Shown: positions 49,227 to 62,068 of the stretch, piece by piece
How positions within the stretch are numbered: the first letter of the stretch is position 1
Layout of the letters: each line of letters opens with the position of its first letter
NCBI GenBank assembly: GCA_964036155.1
Contig: OZ038422.1
Span: 50,677,201-50,741,200, forward strand
Direction of reading: 5' to 3'
Length of the DNA: 64,000 nt
Source: Diploscapter coronatus
Taxonomy: Eukaryota; Nematoda; Chromadorea; Rhabditida; Rhabditidae
Program-made: the position numbers and the translations under genes
The notes under the pieces: model-generated
The model's database searches: none
What the model saw: the letters and a program-made list of their open reading frames with translations, nothing else
Told to the model about the DNA's origin: nothing

Positions 49227-52200
49227 CTGCAAATTAAGCCTATTTAAAAATTAGCATTTCTTTCAAAATAGAATATGCCTACTTATCCACTATTTCATAC
49301 TATAATACATCGAGAAAACACATTTTAAAATCTAATAAAAAAGTTGGGTTAGAAATCTTTTCCCTTCTCATATTATTTTTTCAAGTCTCGTATCCTGATA
49401 TCTTACGATTTTAGGATTTTGGATTGCAAATTTATGAATTTATTTTACATTTGTTGCTACTTTTAAATAGTTTTTGGTGCAATATCTTTATAGTATTTTT
49501 CTTATTTTTACGATGAAATTAAAGTATTTGTGTCCACTGGCAATGACTTAAGAATGCTTATAAATCATCAAAGCAATCAAAGAAATGTGGAGGGGGTTGA
49601 CATCTAATTTGCAATTATTATGTCCCTCACTTAATGCATTAATATCGACTACTTAATTTGCAAGGTATATCAGAAAAAGTGCCTACGAAATAATTATTTA
49701 CGAAAAAAATCATAAGTATAAAAAATCTGAAGTTATATTTCAAGTTAAAGTTTATAGCAAGATAGAATTTCTGATTTAAAATAATTTCATTTAAATCATG
49801 GTTCGTTTAACCTAATCTGTGTTTTAGAACTTTAAACCTTGTCTAAGGCTTGCAGACAAACATATTATTATCGAATAATTTATGCTTGAATTAGGCGTCA
49901 TTTCAACGCTAAAGATATAATTTCTTTGCAGAAAGTATAGTATTATGTTCGTTAGAACAGCTGGTTTTATACCATTAATGAGGAACTAAACTTGAAAATG
50001 TAAATTTAAGTTTGTTTATCCAAGAATTTCTAAATTTCCCTTCAAAACTATTTTCGAGGCAGAGGGAAATTTATCCGATCAAAATTGCCGGATATTCTAT
50101 TTCGCGGTCGAACTTTCCAAGGAAAATATCTTGGCTGATGTTGAGAAATAGGATAAAAAGTGGATTAGATATCCAAAATCATTTACGGAAAAGGTAATGT
50201 CTAGTTTAATGATGAAGGATGGGGGTCTAAAACGGATTGAATATATAGAAGTTCCTTGTATTTTGCTTCACGAAAGATGTGTTAAGAGTGCGCGCGCGCG
50301 AAAATTGAATGTCCTCTTCACTGAAAATTGACAATTTTGACCACACATGAAATTTCGCATTTATTTTTCGCAGAAAATTTCCTAGAAGATACAAAAATTG
50401 TCAAAAGTTCAGGATGAATAATGCGAAAATATTTTTCGTGAAACAGACATTGATATGCGGTTTGTGTTTACAATGAAATAGCATGAAAATACTCTTTTCC
50501 TGGAATATACTTTGATATTTCATGTGGAATTTGGAATCTTTAAAAAGGGGATTTTTATGTAGCACTTGAAAAACATTGAATAGCTGAGTAAAAGCTTATA
50601 ATATGTTAAAATAAAGCTCAAATTTGAACTTACATAATTCGTATATAACGGGTAGGGGGATGACATCCATAGGCATGGTCTGATATATCAGCAATTAACC
50701 TCCAAAATCCTCTAATAAACTGAAATAGTATATTTAAATATAAACTGACATAATTTAAGTGAAATGTGGGACAGTTTAAGAGAAAATGCCTCTAAGCAGG
50801 TGCAGTTAACGCTAATCAATATTTTATGAAACGCGAAAAATAGGTCAATTTAGGATAATGTGAATTCAATTATCAGGAAAATACTCATGAAAAAGTTCGA
50901 AATATCGTTTTAGTAAAAGTCAAAGATAGCTATTATTTCGAGGAATGAATATTTAACGACCAGAGATTTTCTGCGTTGGCTGGTTAAAGTTTGAAACCGG
51001 AAATAGTTCCGCGAAAAAAGCGCCGCTTTTAAGACCCGTTGACTCGTGAAAAATTCATCACCTCAAATAGAGGCCATTTTGCCGAAAAACGCGGGCAAAA
51101 ATTTCTGAAAAAATCGCGAAAATCGCGCTGAAAATGATGATTCATGTGAAATTGAATAGGATTGCTTTCAATTAAAACCTAGACAATGCAATTTTCATCA
51201 TCGTCGCGAAAAGAAATAGGGTAACATGTGTGAAGAGTTAATATTTGTGCGCAAATTTGAAGATGGAACGTTATATTTGAAAAATATGACTGAAAATCCA
51301 GACGTAGATCATTTTTGCTCGGAAAGCCTACACACTAAATATGCGACGTTTCCCGTATAAGGCTATTAGCCTAATTGGAAAGATGCTAAGAATGAAAGAT
51401 AGTTACATAAGTCAAGAGAGAACAGGGATGTTACATAAATTCCTGAGTTATAAAGAAATAGCGTGTGATAATATGAAGATAGAGAAAAATAATGAGAGAT
51501 GAAAATAAGCTTACCCCTATTTGAGCATGAAACTCTCCTTGTCTACTACAATTACTCTTTTGAGGGGGAGGGTTTAGAAATACATTCTCTCAAGCCTAAA
51601 CTATAACTTTGTTAAAATTTTAGCTAGAACATTTGAAAATTCATAAAACCCCGAGAAATGCTCTGATAGCCACCAATGCCAAAACCTGCTTAGTTAAATG
51701 AAAATATTATGAAACCTGATAAAATTTCAAAATAAGCCACTATGATTCCAAGAAAATACTACCATTTTTCCAAGTTTTAATTAATCGTATACAACCCCAA
51801 ACTTAAACAAGATTCTATGAAAACAGAAATTTCGAAGTTTCACAATATTTGCGTGACACGAGACTAATTAATTCCCAGAGTCCAGATCAAAAATTTAAAG
51901 AAAAACTAATTAGTAATGCGAAATTGAAGAGGCTAAAATTAATGCTTGATTATTAAAGTCGAGAATTTTCAGCGTAGATTTCAAAAATCTACATAAAATT
52001 TGTTAGAAAAATGAATCGTATTGATGGGGTATAAAAACATATCAATGGGCTATTTTGCTTGTATCGTCAAAAGTGGTTCTGTTACACCAATAAATTGTAG
52101 GCTTCAAAAGCTTGAATAGAAACTTGTAAATATAATTTAATTAATTTATCTGCTAAAGGGTTTATATGAAAATGTAAAATATTTTAATTATTTTCAAGCT

Positions 52201-53389
52201 ATAAAATGATGATGTAACTTCGACAAAAGGCATGAGCTCATGTGTTTTCTATTACGTAATAAAAGCGATGAAAAATTCCACGCCTCCTTTCATCATATTG
52301 CCGTTATAAAGCGGAAAATCTTTGGCTGGTAAATAATTTTTCCGCGAAATTGAAAATTCTGACTTGGCTTATGAAAATTTGAGTACCCAAAATACGGAAG
52401 TTATCAAGCATAAGTACTCTATAGGAAAATTACCTGTGGGTAGAGCCTCCTATTCTTAACTATAGGATGAAGCTATGGACGCAAAGGACAATTGAATTCA
52501 GATATGACAACTCTATGCTTGAAATACGAAGCCGGAAATTGCGTGTGAAAGGTGAGGGTGTGTGGGTAGTTTTTCCTACCCTTAACCATATAAAGGTTAG
52601 AGATGTAGAGTAACAAATAATTTTCTAGGAGTAATATAGACAAGTTTTGAAATTACTCATGGCATAATTTTTAAAATAGCAAGATAATAAAATTGCAATA
52701 ATTCCGAGAATCTCCATGAATATTTCATTCGACTTTCAATAATGACAGAGTATATCTTTAGTCTCTATTCCTAAGTATAGGGAAAAAGTTAGACATGCAG
52801 GGCCATAATTCGAAAAGTTCGCTTGAATTGAATAGGCCCTTAAGTCGCTGTCGGGGAATTATTCATAACAAAGGGGGTTATCCGAAGGCACCTTGAATAA
52901 AGGAATGTCTCAAGTGTGAAAGAATTTGGCAAGAGATGGAAGAATAAAAAGAAACGAAGATATGATCAAAACTTTATTAGTTAAAAACAAAAAAATAGAT
53001 ATATATGAAAAAAATTGGTAGGAAATAAATAAAGAATATAGGAAACACTTTGATATCTAAACATTAGTTAGTTAGGAATAAATTACATACATTGAAAGAT
53101 ATTCAAAAAAAAATTAGTAAGAAATAAACGAGCGATGATATGACAAAATATTATATAAGACTAAATCTATGAAAATATTCGCAGAAAGGGGATAAGCAGT
53201 AAAAATGGGGATTGGAAAAGCCATAAAAAATTTCAAGGGGTGCCAATGATAAATTACTTGAATCCGCATGCAGAAAACAATCGTAATAACGCTTTTTGCG
53301 GGGATGCGAAATATTTATGCAAGATAATAAGGGAAATAAATGCATAGTATATGATGAAAATATGTGAATTTTTGCATAATTAAGGATAT
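49227..53389. other. Long AT-rich region, partly intron or 5' flank of the membrane-protein gene
   Basis: Over 4 kb has no supported exon. It should contain the missing first exon and promoter of the membrane-protein gene. Features seen: a short alternating CG run near 50.29 kb, a GC-richer patch with TTCCGCGAA at about 51.0 kb, and a few isolated donor-like GTAAGT sites on the minus strand. Confidence 0.4.
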
Positions 53390-56300
53390 TGAGATTCCCT
53401 CTCTTGAAGTTCATCTTCGGTTAAGAGCCAGAAAGTCTCCACCGCGCCTTTTCCCTAAAAGTAAATTTTCAAAATTAAAATTATTATTTTAAAACTGATG
53501 ATCGAAAACATCGGCATATTTACAAGAAGGGAAAATTGCAAATATCTTCATACTTATCCTACTTTAAAATATGTGAACATATTTTCAAAACACAAAATCC
53601 CTACTTTTATGATCACTTCGCCCCTAGGTTCTGTTTTGTATCCGCCAATAACTTCTGTTAAAAATCTCATTGCTTCCGTTGAAATATGGATTCTTCCGGC
53701 TTAAAAATATATCTTTTGAGAATTTTATGCTAATTTTACGTTTTCCATTGCTCTCCATTCTTGAGGCTGTATTTACTGAATCTCCAAATAAGCAGTATCT
53801 AGGCATCGTCATTCCAACCACACCCGTTACTACTGGGCCTGAAAAAGCTAGATAAACACTGCTTCAATTTATTTGATGCCATTAAATTTGAACACTGAAT
53901 TTGCAACTAGAATTTCAACAATTACTTGCTCAAACATGCGAGTTCAAGAAATCATTTAACTTCCTTTTGAATTGGTAAAAACTGAAAAATAAAATAAATG
54001 ATTGGACGAACCAGTGTGTATCCCGATTCTTATGTTTATACGCTCTTTGGGTAAATGGGCGATGCTAAAATTCGTCATTGTCTTTAAAAATCGATTTTTC
54101 AGGAAAACCGGAAAGTTTTGATGGCTCTGAGCAGACTGAACGACATTTCCGCGATTTCTCGAGCGTGCTCGTTACCGTTGCGGTGAGGCAGACCAGATAC
54201 GCACAAGTAACCGTCGCCGATCGTTTCTACCTGAATTTCTTGTTTAGTTTTTCGTATTCTTAGGGGCGTGTTTGCATGCAATTATTTTTATTCTAAACTC
54301 TTTATAATATTCAATCTTTTGAAAACTACCATTCAAACTAGTCCAAGGATCTTTTTGACAATAATAAATACTTTTATCTTCAGCCAAAACAAAGTTTGCT
54401 CGACTATTTTTTATTAAAATTTCCAATCCTTTGAAACCTACCTTGTAAACATCGTGCTCATCGATGATAGCGTCAAATGTCGTGTATAGATCATTCAGTA
54501 AATTGACAACCTAAGTAAGCAATTATCATTTCAGGAACAAATTCCCCGAAGAAAATACCTGCAAAGGAGTACACCTGCTTGCTAACGTGGTGAAAGAAAC
54601 GACGTCGGAGAAGAAAATGGTAACACAGTCGAATGTCTCAGGCTCAACCGACTGCCCCAGTTTCAGTTTTTCGGCGACTTGTCTAATTTTCACTTTTAAA
54701 ATAGAATTTTCAGAAGAGAAATCTACCTGGGTAGCATCCGGTAAAGTAAGATGTCGCTCTTCTTCTTTTCCTCGGTAAGTTCCTTCATCCGGGCTTGCAC
54801 CTGAAATTGGAAAATTTCTGATTTCTTTCAGGCTTTTTGAACCTCCTCCTCCAAATTCGAAGCGTATTGTTCAAGGACGTTGAAGACGTGGTCCATCAAA
54901 TTGGCTGATCTGAAAATTATTGCAAGTTTTAAAGGCTTTCAAGACTTGATTTAGTCGACTTCAAATAATTCCGTTTTGAAGCGTGCTTTGAAATGTTTGT
55001 AAACTTGTACCTATTATGATTCAAGCTTCTGATCAGAGTCTTGGCTTGTTCACTGTTCGGTCTCTGAATAGGGTCCTCTGACCAACAATCGCTAAAAAAC
55101 AAGACTTCCGATAAAATCCCTATTTCTTTATCACCAACCGTATCAACAGGGATAACGAGGCATTGTGTTCTTCATCAGTATCCAGAGATGGTCTTAGAGG
55201 ATTTCTTCCTCCCCTCTTAATTTTATAGATCAGCTCTGAAAATTATAATTTTCTCCAAAATATAGCCTAAAAATAGTGCCTTCCAAATCATATTCCGAAT
55301 TTTCCAGATCCCACGCAGATTTCTTGGTGACGATTTCGGAACAAACGATCGCCAAGCTGTAGATGTCTCCCTCTTTCGTTGCAGTAAGAACAGGTTCTCT
55401 GATAATTTCCGGAGCAGTCCAAAGTAGGTCTGAGATCGAAAGAAAATGATATTTTCTACAAGATAGCTGATAGTTTCAGAAACGTACCCTTGTGAATCTT
55501 CGTCTCATGCCTCTTAATGCAGTCCAGACTGTAGTAGGTGATCTTCACTTGCCATCTCTCGTCTACCAAGCAAGTACCAGAGCTGATCCAACCATGAGCA
55601 CCGAAGGATGAATGATGAAGGTAAAAGATGCCCTAACATTTATGTTTCAACATATTACGCATTTGAAACTTTTTTGTGATTATTTGATCATTCGGTGAAT
55701 ACAATGCTACATATTTTCCAAAAATCTTGAATTACCTCAACAATATCCTTGATCAGAGAATACTTGAAGAACCAATCCATCTGAAGCGATCCCTTAGAAA
55801 TTACATCCTAAATATCTAATTTCACGTCAGAAGCAGAAGAATTTTCAACTTTCAGAGAGCCCCTGGAGCAGTATCTCCAAATTGACTTGAAAACTGGTCC
55901 ATCCATGCAGAGTCCGATGAATTTACAGAGGTTATCGTGGTCCAGCATTCTCATCTGTAAGATATCGTTCAAAAATTTCCATAAATAACTGAAATTTACT
56001 AAACAATTATCCTCATCCTTTGTGTCTGTTCACCGATTAAATACCTACCAGATTTTTATTTCAGAGGAGCAACCTTACCTTCCTCAACTCTGCTGTGTCG
56101 CTAGATGTCAACGTCGGTCTGATCGAGTGCTTTCTCGCCACCACCGATTCGTTCATCAAGAAGAAGAATGCGTGCCGATCCGTATCCTGGACTTATTTTT
56201 GAAACTAAATTTCGTCTTCAACTATAACCTTCTTGGAATCTATCGTCAACTTCGTACTAGTGGTGATCGTGCTCTGTAGTGATCGAGAAGAATGGACTGT

Positions 56301-58870
56301 GGACTAAAATTGATGACTATTTCAGAAATGACGATTTTCTCGCCTTTTGAACCGGCTTCATCAAGCTGCCATATGACACTTGCCATAGTCTGTTGAGCCT
56401 TTCGTCTTCTCTTCTTTTCTGCCTAAAAATTAATCGGTTTTGGCAATTTGCTCCAAAGTTGACCTTATGACGTAAACTACCGCAGCAATGACGCAACATA
56501 TCAGCAAAATCGCAGCTGCTATTGAGGATAGCGTGATCGCCAGATACTGCTCCACGAAGGACCTTGGGCATTCATCGCTGAAATTCTCTTGGGGATGATT
56601 TAAAAGAAAAAATGCAAGTTTACCCCCCATATCCACATTTCGGTTTGTTCAGTGGCTTAACGCCTCCTCGGCTTGCCCAAAGGATTGAATCAGGCTGCAG
56701 CTCTACTATCTAAAAATCATCTAGTAATCCGAAAGAAATTCAGGCGACTACTGTGCTGGCTGTAGAGTTATCCAGCACGTTCGTCATCCTCAGAACTGTT
56801 TGCGGCTGATCGTTTTGATCCAGACAGTAAACGATGTAGATCGGGTTCCTCGTGCCATTGCTATTGATGACGACTTGTCCGGTGAATCCTAAAATCATTT
56901 TCCTATTTATGTATACCTCGATCCCTGACCCGTACCTTGAAACGTTACTCTGGCGTTATCCGCTAGTTGGGATCCTGTTGGATTCGGAATTCCAGCTGCT
57001 ACGGATTTATTGAGCGCGTAGGCGTACAGCATCATTGCATCCGCGAGTAAAGCGGCTTGACTTGATTCCTAAAAGTTGATCGATCTTCCCGATCTTCAAT
57101 GATGAATACTCTTGAAATCGTGCAGTTCGTCACGCAGTTGTATGGGGGTAGTTTCAATCTGTCTTCGACTTCGTTAAAAAAGCCATCCGTGTCGTTCAAG
57201 GATTGGAAATCCACCTGAAAATCAGTATATTTGCATTTTATCGACATGCAAAGGGAAATATGGAGTAATTTATTTTCAACGACTCGGCATAAAGTACTGA
57301 AAGTATTACAGAAAGCAGTCTCCTCGCTCCCCTCAAGGCCAGATCCTCTCGACCATCCAGTTTGATGATGGTGGGGTCGTTCCAGACGTTTCCTGATTTA
57401 AAAACATATTTTTGTAACTTGCAAGGAAGAAATCTCACGAAATGTTCCTCCCCGTCGCCCTTCGATGGAGATGTAGACGTACTCTTCGGAGTCCATGCCC
57501 TCCTGAGTTGCCGCGATAAGGAACTCCCTCAGCGCGGAGTCACCTTCAACGCAGATGATGACAACTAAAATGGTTAATCTTACACAATTTTGTTAATTCC
57601 ACGCTGGTATTGCGTCGAATTTTGAATTGGAATAAAATAATCACCCCTTGTAACCTCCTTGATCGACACCATCATATTCCGAAACGTAGAGTTAGTGATG
57701 TTCGTTAATTGACGTCTAAGCATCAAATGATATTTAGATTTAGAAGCCATGCAATTTCAGACCTGTAAACGATAGTAGTGTTTTGAGCCCCATTGACTTG
57801 ATCCTCGATATCGTTAGCTATCAAAGAACATCGTGGTATGTCGTCACTTCTATGATATTCGATTTTAAGATTAGTGTTAAAACAACAAGTAAAGGTGATT
57901 GCAATCTAGTCATACTATCCTGCCTGTTTTAATAATTCAAAATAACCTCGAAACATAATAAACCAAGGCTATGTCGGTCCATTGATAGCGATTCAGGAGT
58001 CTGAGCACGGCTTGGGCGCTACTTAAAATTATTTCTCTTGCAAATTCCGAATGAATTCTGATTACTTCAAAATACAGGGCGACGTCGTTAAAACCGTTGG
58101 ATATTCAAACTGATTCAGTAGGACTGAGCTGTATGGTGGTCCCCAGTAGATCACGGGGAAGTCGTAGACCTTCGCTACAGTCCCCGCAAGTTGCATAGCT
58201 AAAATAGGGATATTTAACAGGTAGATTGATAAGTTGTACCTCCAGTGCAAGCTGGTCCAAGGACTATGTCGAAGTCGCGCTTGATGAATTCGATCAGAGC
58301 TCCAGAAGAGAAGGCCACGCTGCAGTCGTTGATTGACATTTCCACGCTAAAATTCGAAAGTATTTAAAATTTTATATCTTCTTGGGATTGATGCTTCAAA
58401 TCTTCGCATATTTCAACTGTTAATTCATTATGTAGTGAGTCGGCAAAAGGCTCATTTGAAGTAAGCAAATACCTTCAAATTGTTATGCTTATTTCTTAGT
58501 TTAAGGAAATATACATATTATGATAACAATTTAGTATGGGAATCAAATCTAAGAAAAATTACAAACCTAGAAAATTCTATTGGCAATTCTATACAGTAAT
58601 TAAAATAGTAATTAATAAAAGTGGTACGTAGTACGGCAAAAGCAACAGAAATAATTTACATATTTCTAAAACATAATTTTCAACTTTTGCCGTATTACTT
58701 TTATTAATTGTCGTTAAAACTAACGTCATATTTGTGTATTGCGGTAGGAGGCTTTCCTGCACGATTTTGGTCCAGGCCATGTCGACTGCCGGTGCTACGG
58801 CATTCCACCCAACGTACTGTGATATCGACGTGGATTCATTCGAAGCGCAAATCAGGCCCACTTTCAGGAT
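53390..58870 (-). CDS. Receptor-type guanylyl cyclase (nematode GCY family), start exon unresolved
   Basis: This membrane receptor makes cGMP from GTP, and in nematodes many act in sensory neurons. Domain order on the minus strand: an extracellular ANF-receptor-like domain from [20 protein letters not shown] (58.87 kb) through [14 protein letters not shown]; a transmembrane helix near 56.55 kb ([20 protein letters not shown]); the juxtamembrane WQVSYGSL; a kinase-homology domain with [18 protein letters not shown] and LLWTAPEII; the dimerisation helix [19 protein letters not shown]; and the cyclase domain. The cyclase keeps the metal aspartates (FFSDVVSFT and VETIGDGY), the GTP-selecting Glu and Cys (VETIGD and RYCLFGD) and SVNTASRME, so it should be active. 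The kinase-like DFG position reads YYS, as in a pseudokinase. About 20 exons are present. The signal-peptide exon was not found. Confidence 0.92.
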
Positions 58871-59681
58871 CTTCAATTTTTTGATTTCATTGAATTACTA
58901 CTCGCAAATAACATGAGTTTTCGAGAAAGGGGTATTGAAATGGCTCGATGTTTTCTTCTCTTATCTAAATTTATTCGTCTACCCCAAGTGTTACATAGTT
59001 AGCCACTTCATGTCTTGTTGTCGAAAAGTCTACTCATTTTGGGTGTCCTTAAAATCTTCTATTTTATAATTTTACCTGCTGAGACCGTGATCTTTGTATG
59101 AAAATAAACGCATAGAAATAAAATAATATCAAAAACTTTATGAATATCATAATGAATAACTACATAAAATTGAAACTCGAGTTGCTTCAAGTCGAAAAGC
59201 GTGGGCTTGATGTCTCTGACAAAGCGGAGATAAAGAATTTTTGTGAAGCCTTTCAACAAAACGCAAAATTCGGATTAAAATTTCGAAATCCCAAAAGAAA
59301 TTTCAAATTTCAATTAAACAAATTTTGAGGCTTCGAAAACCTACAAGGAAACTTATTTTCGACGTTAGTAACACGATGAAACATGCGATTTTACTTATAA
59401 AGTTGATAAATTTGTCCCGTCTTAAGACTCCTCCTCGTCTTATTGTATCGTTAATTGGCGAGAAGTTGATATTCTCATTTAGCAATAAAAATTCGAATAT
59501 GGAGCGAAATAATGAGTCACGTAGAAGAGAAACGAGAAACAAATAATATAATTTTTGAATACCGACGTTCTCCCCAATCAACAGTATAATGATGGCATTT
59601 TTGGGACACGATTAAGGAAAAAAACTAGATGAGTTTTATACAGCGATAAATTCGACATTTATTTAAAATACATAAAATGGG
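58871..59681. other. Gap between the cyclase and the DB-module gene
   Basis: This stretch should contain the missing first exon and promoter of the guanylyl cyclase and the 3' untranslated region of the DB-module gene. The open frames near 59.1-59.6 kb overlap on both strands, are AT-driven, and show no family features. Confidence 0.45.
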
Positions 59682-61205
59682 CTAGACTTTATAAAAGTTG
59701 GTCAAATCATGCCAGAAGCATGCTTTCATTGATTCAAATCGATCGAAACATGGGGTATAAGTGAGATCCAATTGAGTGGATCTTCCTGAAAATATAAAAT
59801 TCTCGAAATTATATGAGAAATTGCAATTTGGAAAAGTATTTGCATCGTATAGTGCTGTTACAGATCTTATCTTTAGTTAGATATTGATAGAAGCAGATTT
59901 TTTTCTACCTCTATCTCGTTTACAATTACTTTTCAAGACTGTCAGAAAAATTGAACCTACCCAGTCTTTGATCGCAGAATAATAGGCATTTTGTGCCTGC
60001 CAAGGTCGTTGTCACGCCGTTTCGTGCACAACATTCAGTATGGTCTCTGAATACGTTGGTTTCAGAAATACCATCAAATGAATCAATTTTTATTTGATTT
60101 TTAATAAACAAAATCGCTTTTGTCGCAATAATTTGTTTAAAATTTAAAAAAGTTGCATACCTTCCCTGAGCAGCACAAAATTGTAGCGTCGTCATAGCTT
60201 CCATCGGGCAAGCGTCTTGTTTGAAGTACATTCTTGATAACTAAAAATTTCAACATTATATCGAACAAGCTAACTTTCACTCTAACTAACCGCATCCTTA
60301 TTATAACTCTGGAAATTGCACTTGTTCAAGCATGCATCAGGGACTTGTCTATCAAGACAACACTCGTAGAAGGCCTTATTTGGGTCCTGAAATATCAATT
60401 TAAATAAATAAAAAAAATATGAAAACTTTAAAATGGCTTAGCATGAAGAAACGGCGAATAAAAGATGAGAAAGCCATCTCTTTAACACATACATTATTTT
60501 GTCATTTTATACATTTTTACATTCACGAAAATATTCATTACCACTAAAGATTTCGACTTCCGATTTCTAACGATGGAGGGTGCCAGGAGTTCTAATTGCT
60601 CTTTTTCAGAAAGACGTTCTCCTTTCTTTAAACGTGATAGTAACAGTCTAAATCTCAATTAATTGATAGCTTGAAAAGGTAGAAGCAGTAATAATGTAGT
60701 TATGCACGAAATGGTATTAATAAAGGATAAAACAAATGGTTCCATATCTTCCCTAACCTACATTATGCTGTAGATTGCTACATTATAATGCTACTGTTTT
60801 TCAAAATATACAAATTTAGGAGTACCTATGCTTAAGAACCTCCCTATCGAAGGTGATATCGGCTAGGGCTTTAGATCTTGTTCTAATCGGTTGATATGAT
60901 TTAGACCCTCGCATTCTGGCATAACATGATCCACAACCTATGATATTAGGATAAATTTCCCTCCAAATGCTATTCAAATGTTTAACATTTTTAGTTCATA
61001 CCTACTGGCGCAGGCCTGGGTGCATATCCGCAAGAAGGTCCATACCCACACATTCCTGTTGTGGCGCACTAAATATTTTATAAGATCACTTTGATCAAAC
61101 GCTTGTCATTAAATTAAAAGTTATAAAAAAACATACTTCGAAACTTATTTCAGGCAAAATCAATAAAACTATAGAAGATAAGGAGAAAATATCAATCACG
61201 ACCAT
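59682..61205 (-). CDS. Secreted DB-module protein (Pfam DB family, nematode)
   Basis: Eight exons (61137-61205, 61002-61068, 60826-60937, 60542-60647, 60291-60386, 60161-60240, 59961-60046, 59682-59785) join in frame to give 239 residues. The N-terminal exon is hydrophobic (VVIDIFSLSSIVLLILPEIS), a signal peptide. A Gly/Tyr/Pro-rich, Cys-bearing stretch (CGYGPSCGYAPRPAP) and a basic linker follow. The C-terminal part is a DB module: ECCLDRQVPDACLNKC, CPMEAMTTLQFCAAQGRDH, ECCARNGV, CLLFCDQRLGR, then PCFDRF and MKACF. The paired-Cys pattern (about twelve cysteines) matches the domain, known mainly from nematode secreted and Ig-containing proteins of unknown function. An AG acceptor 9 bases before the ATG is a likely trans-splice site. 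Confidence 0.88.
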
Positions 61206-62068
61206 TTTGCCGACCTGAAAATTGAAAAACACTTAAACCTAAAATTTCGCCGATAAACAATAATAAGCACTTCTTCGCAAAAGAGGGGTCGAGACGAGGT
61301 TATTTTACCACCAATCAAAATTTTGCCACTTTCTTTAGCGGCAAAACCGGTCCGGCGCTTTTTTCGAATTGCAGTTCTCTTCGGGTTTCACGCTATTTTG
61401 TGATATATCAGAGGTTCAAAACATCTACGAAATATATAGCTTGTTGTTCACTAAGTGATCGATTAACTATTAAATGATAAGCTATACAAATGTTAAACCT
61501 TAACAAGTTTAAATGAATAATTTTAAAATTTGAGGTTTGAAGTTGTCGAATAACGAATGATGATACATTAACGTAATAATGTCATCATAAACCGAAATTA
61601 CGAAAATTTAAAACTATTTTCTTCTCATATGCTTCAATTTTTCAAACATCTTGATTCGAATTGTGATTGAATGTTTCTCGCCCCTCTTTAGGACACTTAT
61701 AATTTATACACAGTGCTTTGCTCTCACTCTCCCTCTCTCTTTTTGCCTTGTCCAAAGAAGCCCCCTAAAAATTGGCTTAGAAATTGATGTTTTCCAAGTT
61801 TACATAGTTTTCTTGAAAATATTCTCCGTTTATATTGCCGGGGATATTTTAAAGAATTTTTGCAGTACAAAATATTTTTTAAATAATACATAGGTGGAAA
61901 TTTATAACAGTTTTGTCTGAAAGAAATAACGTCGAACAGCTCAAAACACTTAGATAATTTATTGTGCATTCATTATAATTACATGAAAACAACTTGATGT
62001 TATTGTACGTCGTTTTATACATGAAAGACTAAATCATATATGAAAGACAGGATAATGCATTTTTGTAA
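61206..62068. promoter_or_regulatory. DB-module gene upstream region and KLF 3' flank
   Basis: Immediately upstream of the DB gene a GC-richer patch (61330-61390) contains GCGGCAAAACCGGTCCGGCG, which stands out from the AT-rich surroundings and is a candidate core promoter. The remainder up to the KLF stop has no supported coding sequence. Confidence 0.35.

Noticed and set aside
50288..50302. Alternating CG run (GTGCGCGCGCGCG)
   Set aside because: Short simple repeat; no sign of function.
59059..59581. Several open frames of 60-90 codons on both strands upstream of the guanylyl cyclase
   Set aside because: AT-driven, mutually overlapping, with no signal peptide or family motif; none supplies the missing start exon in phase.
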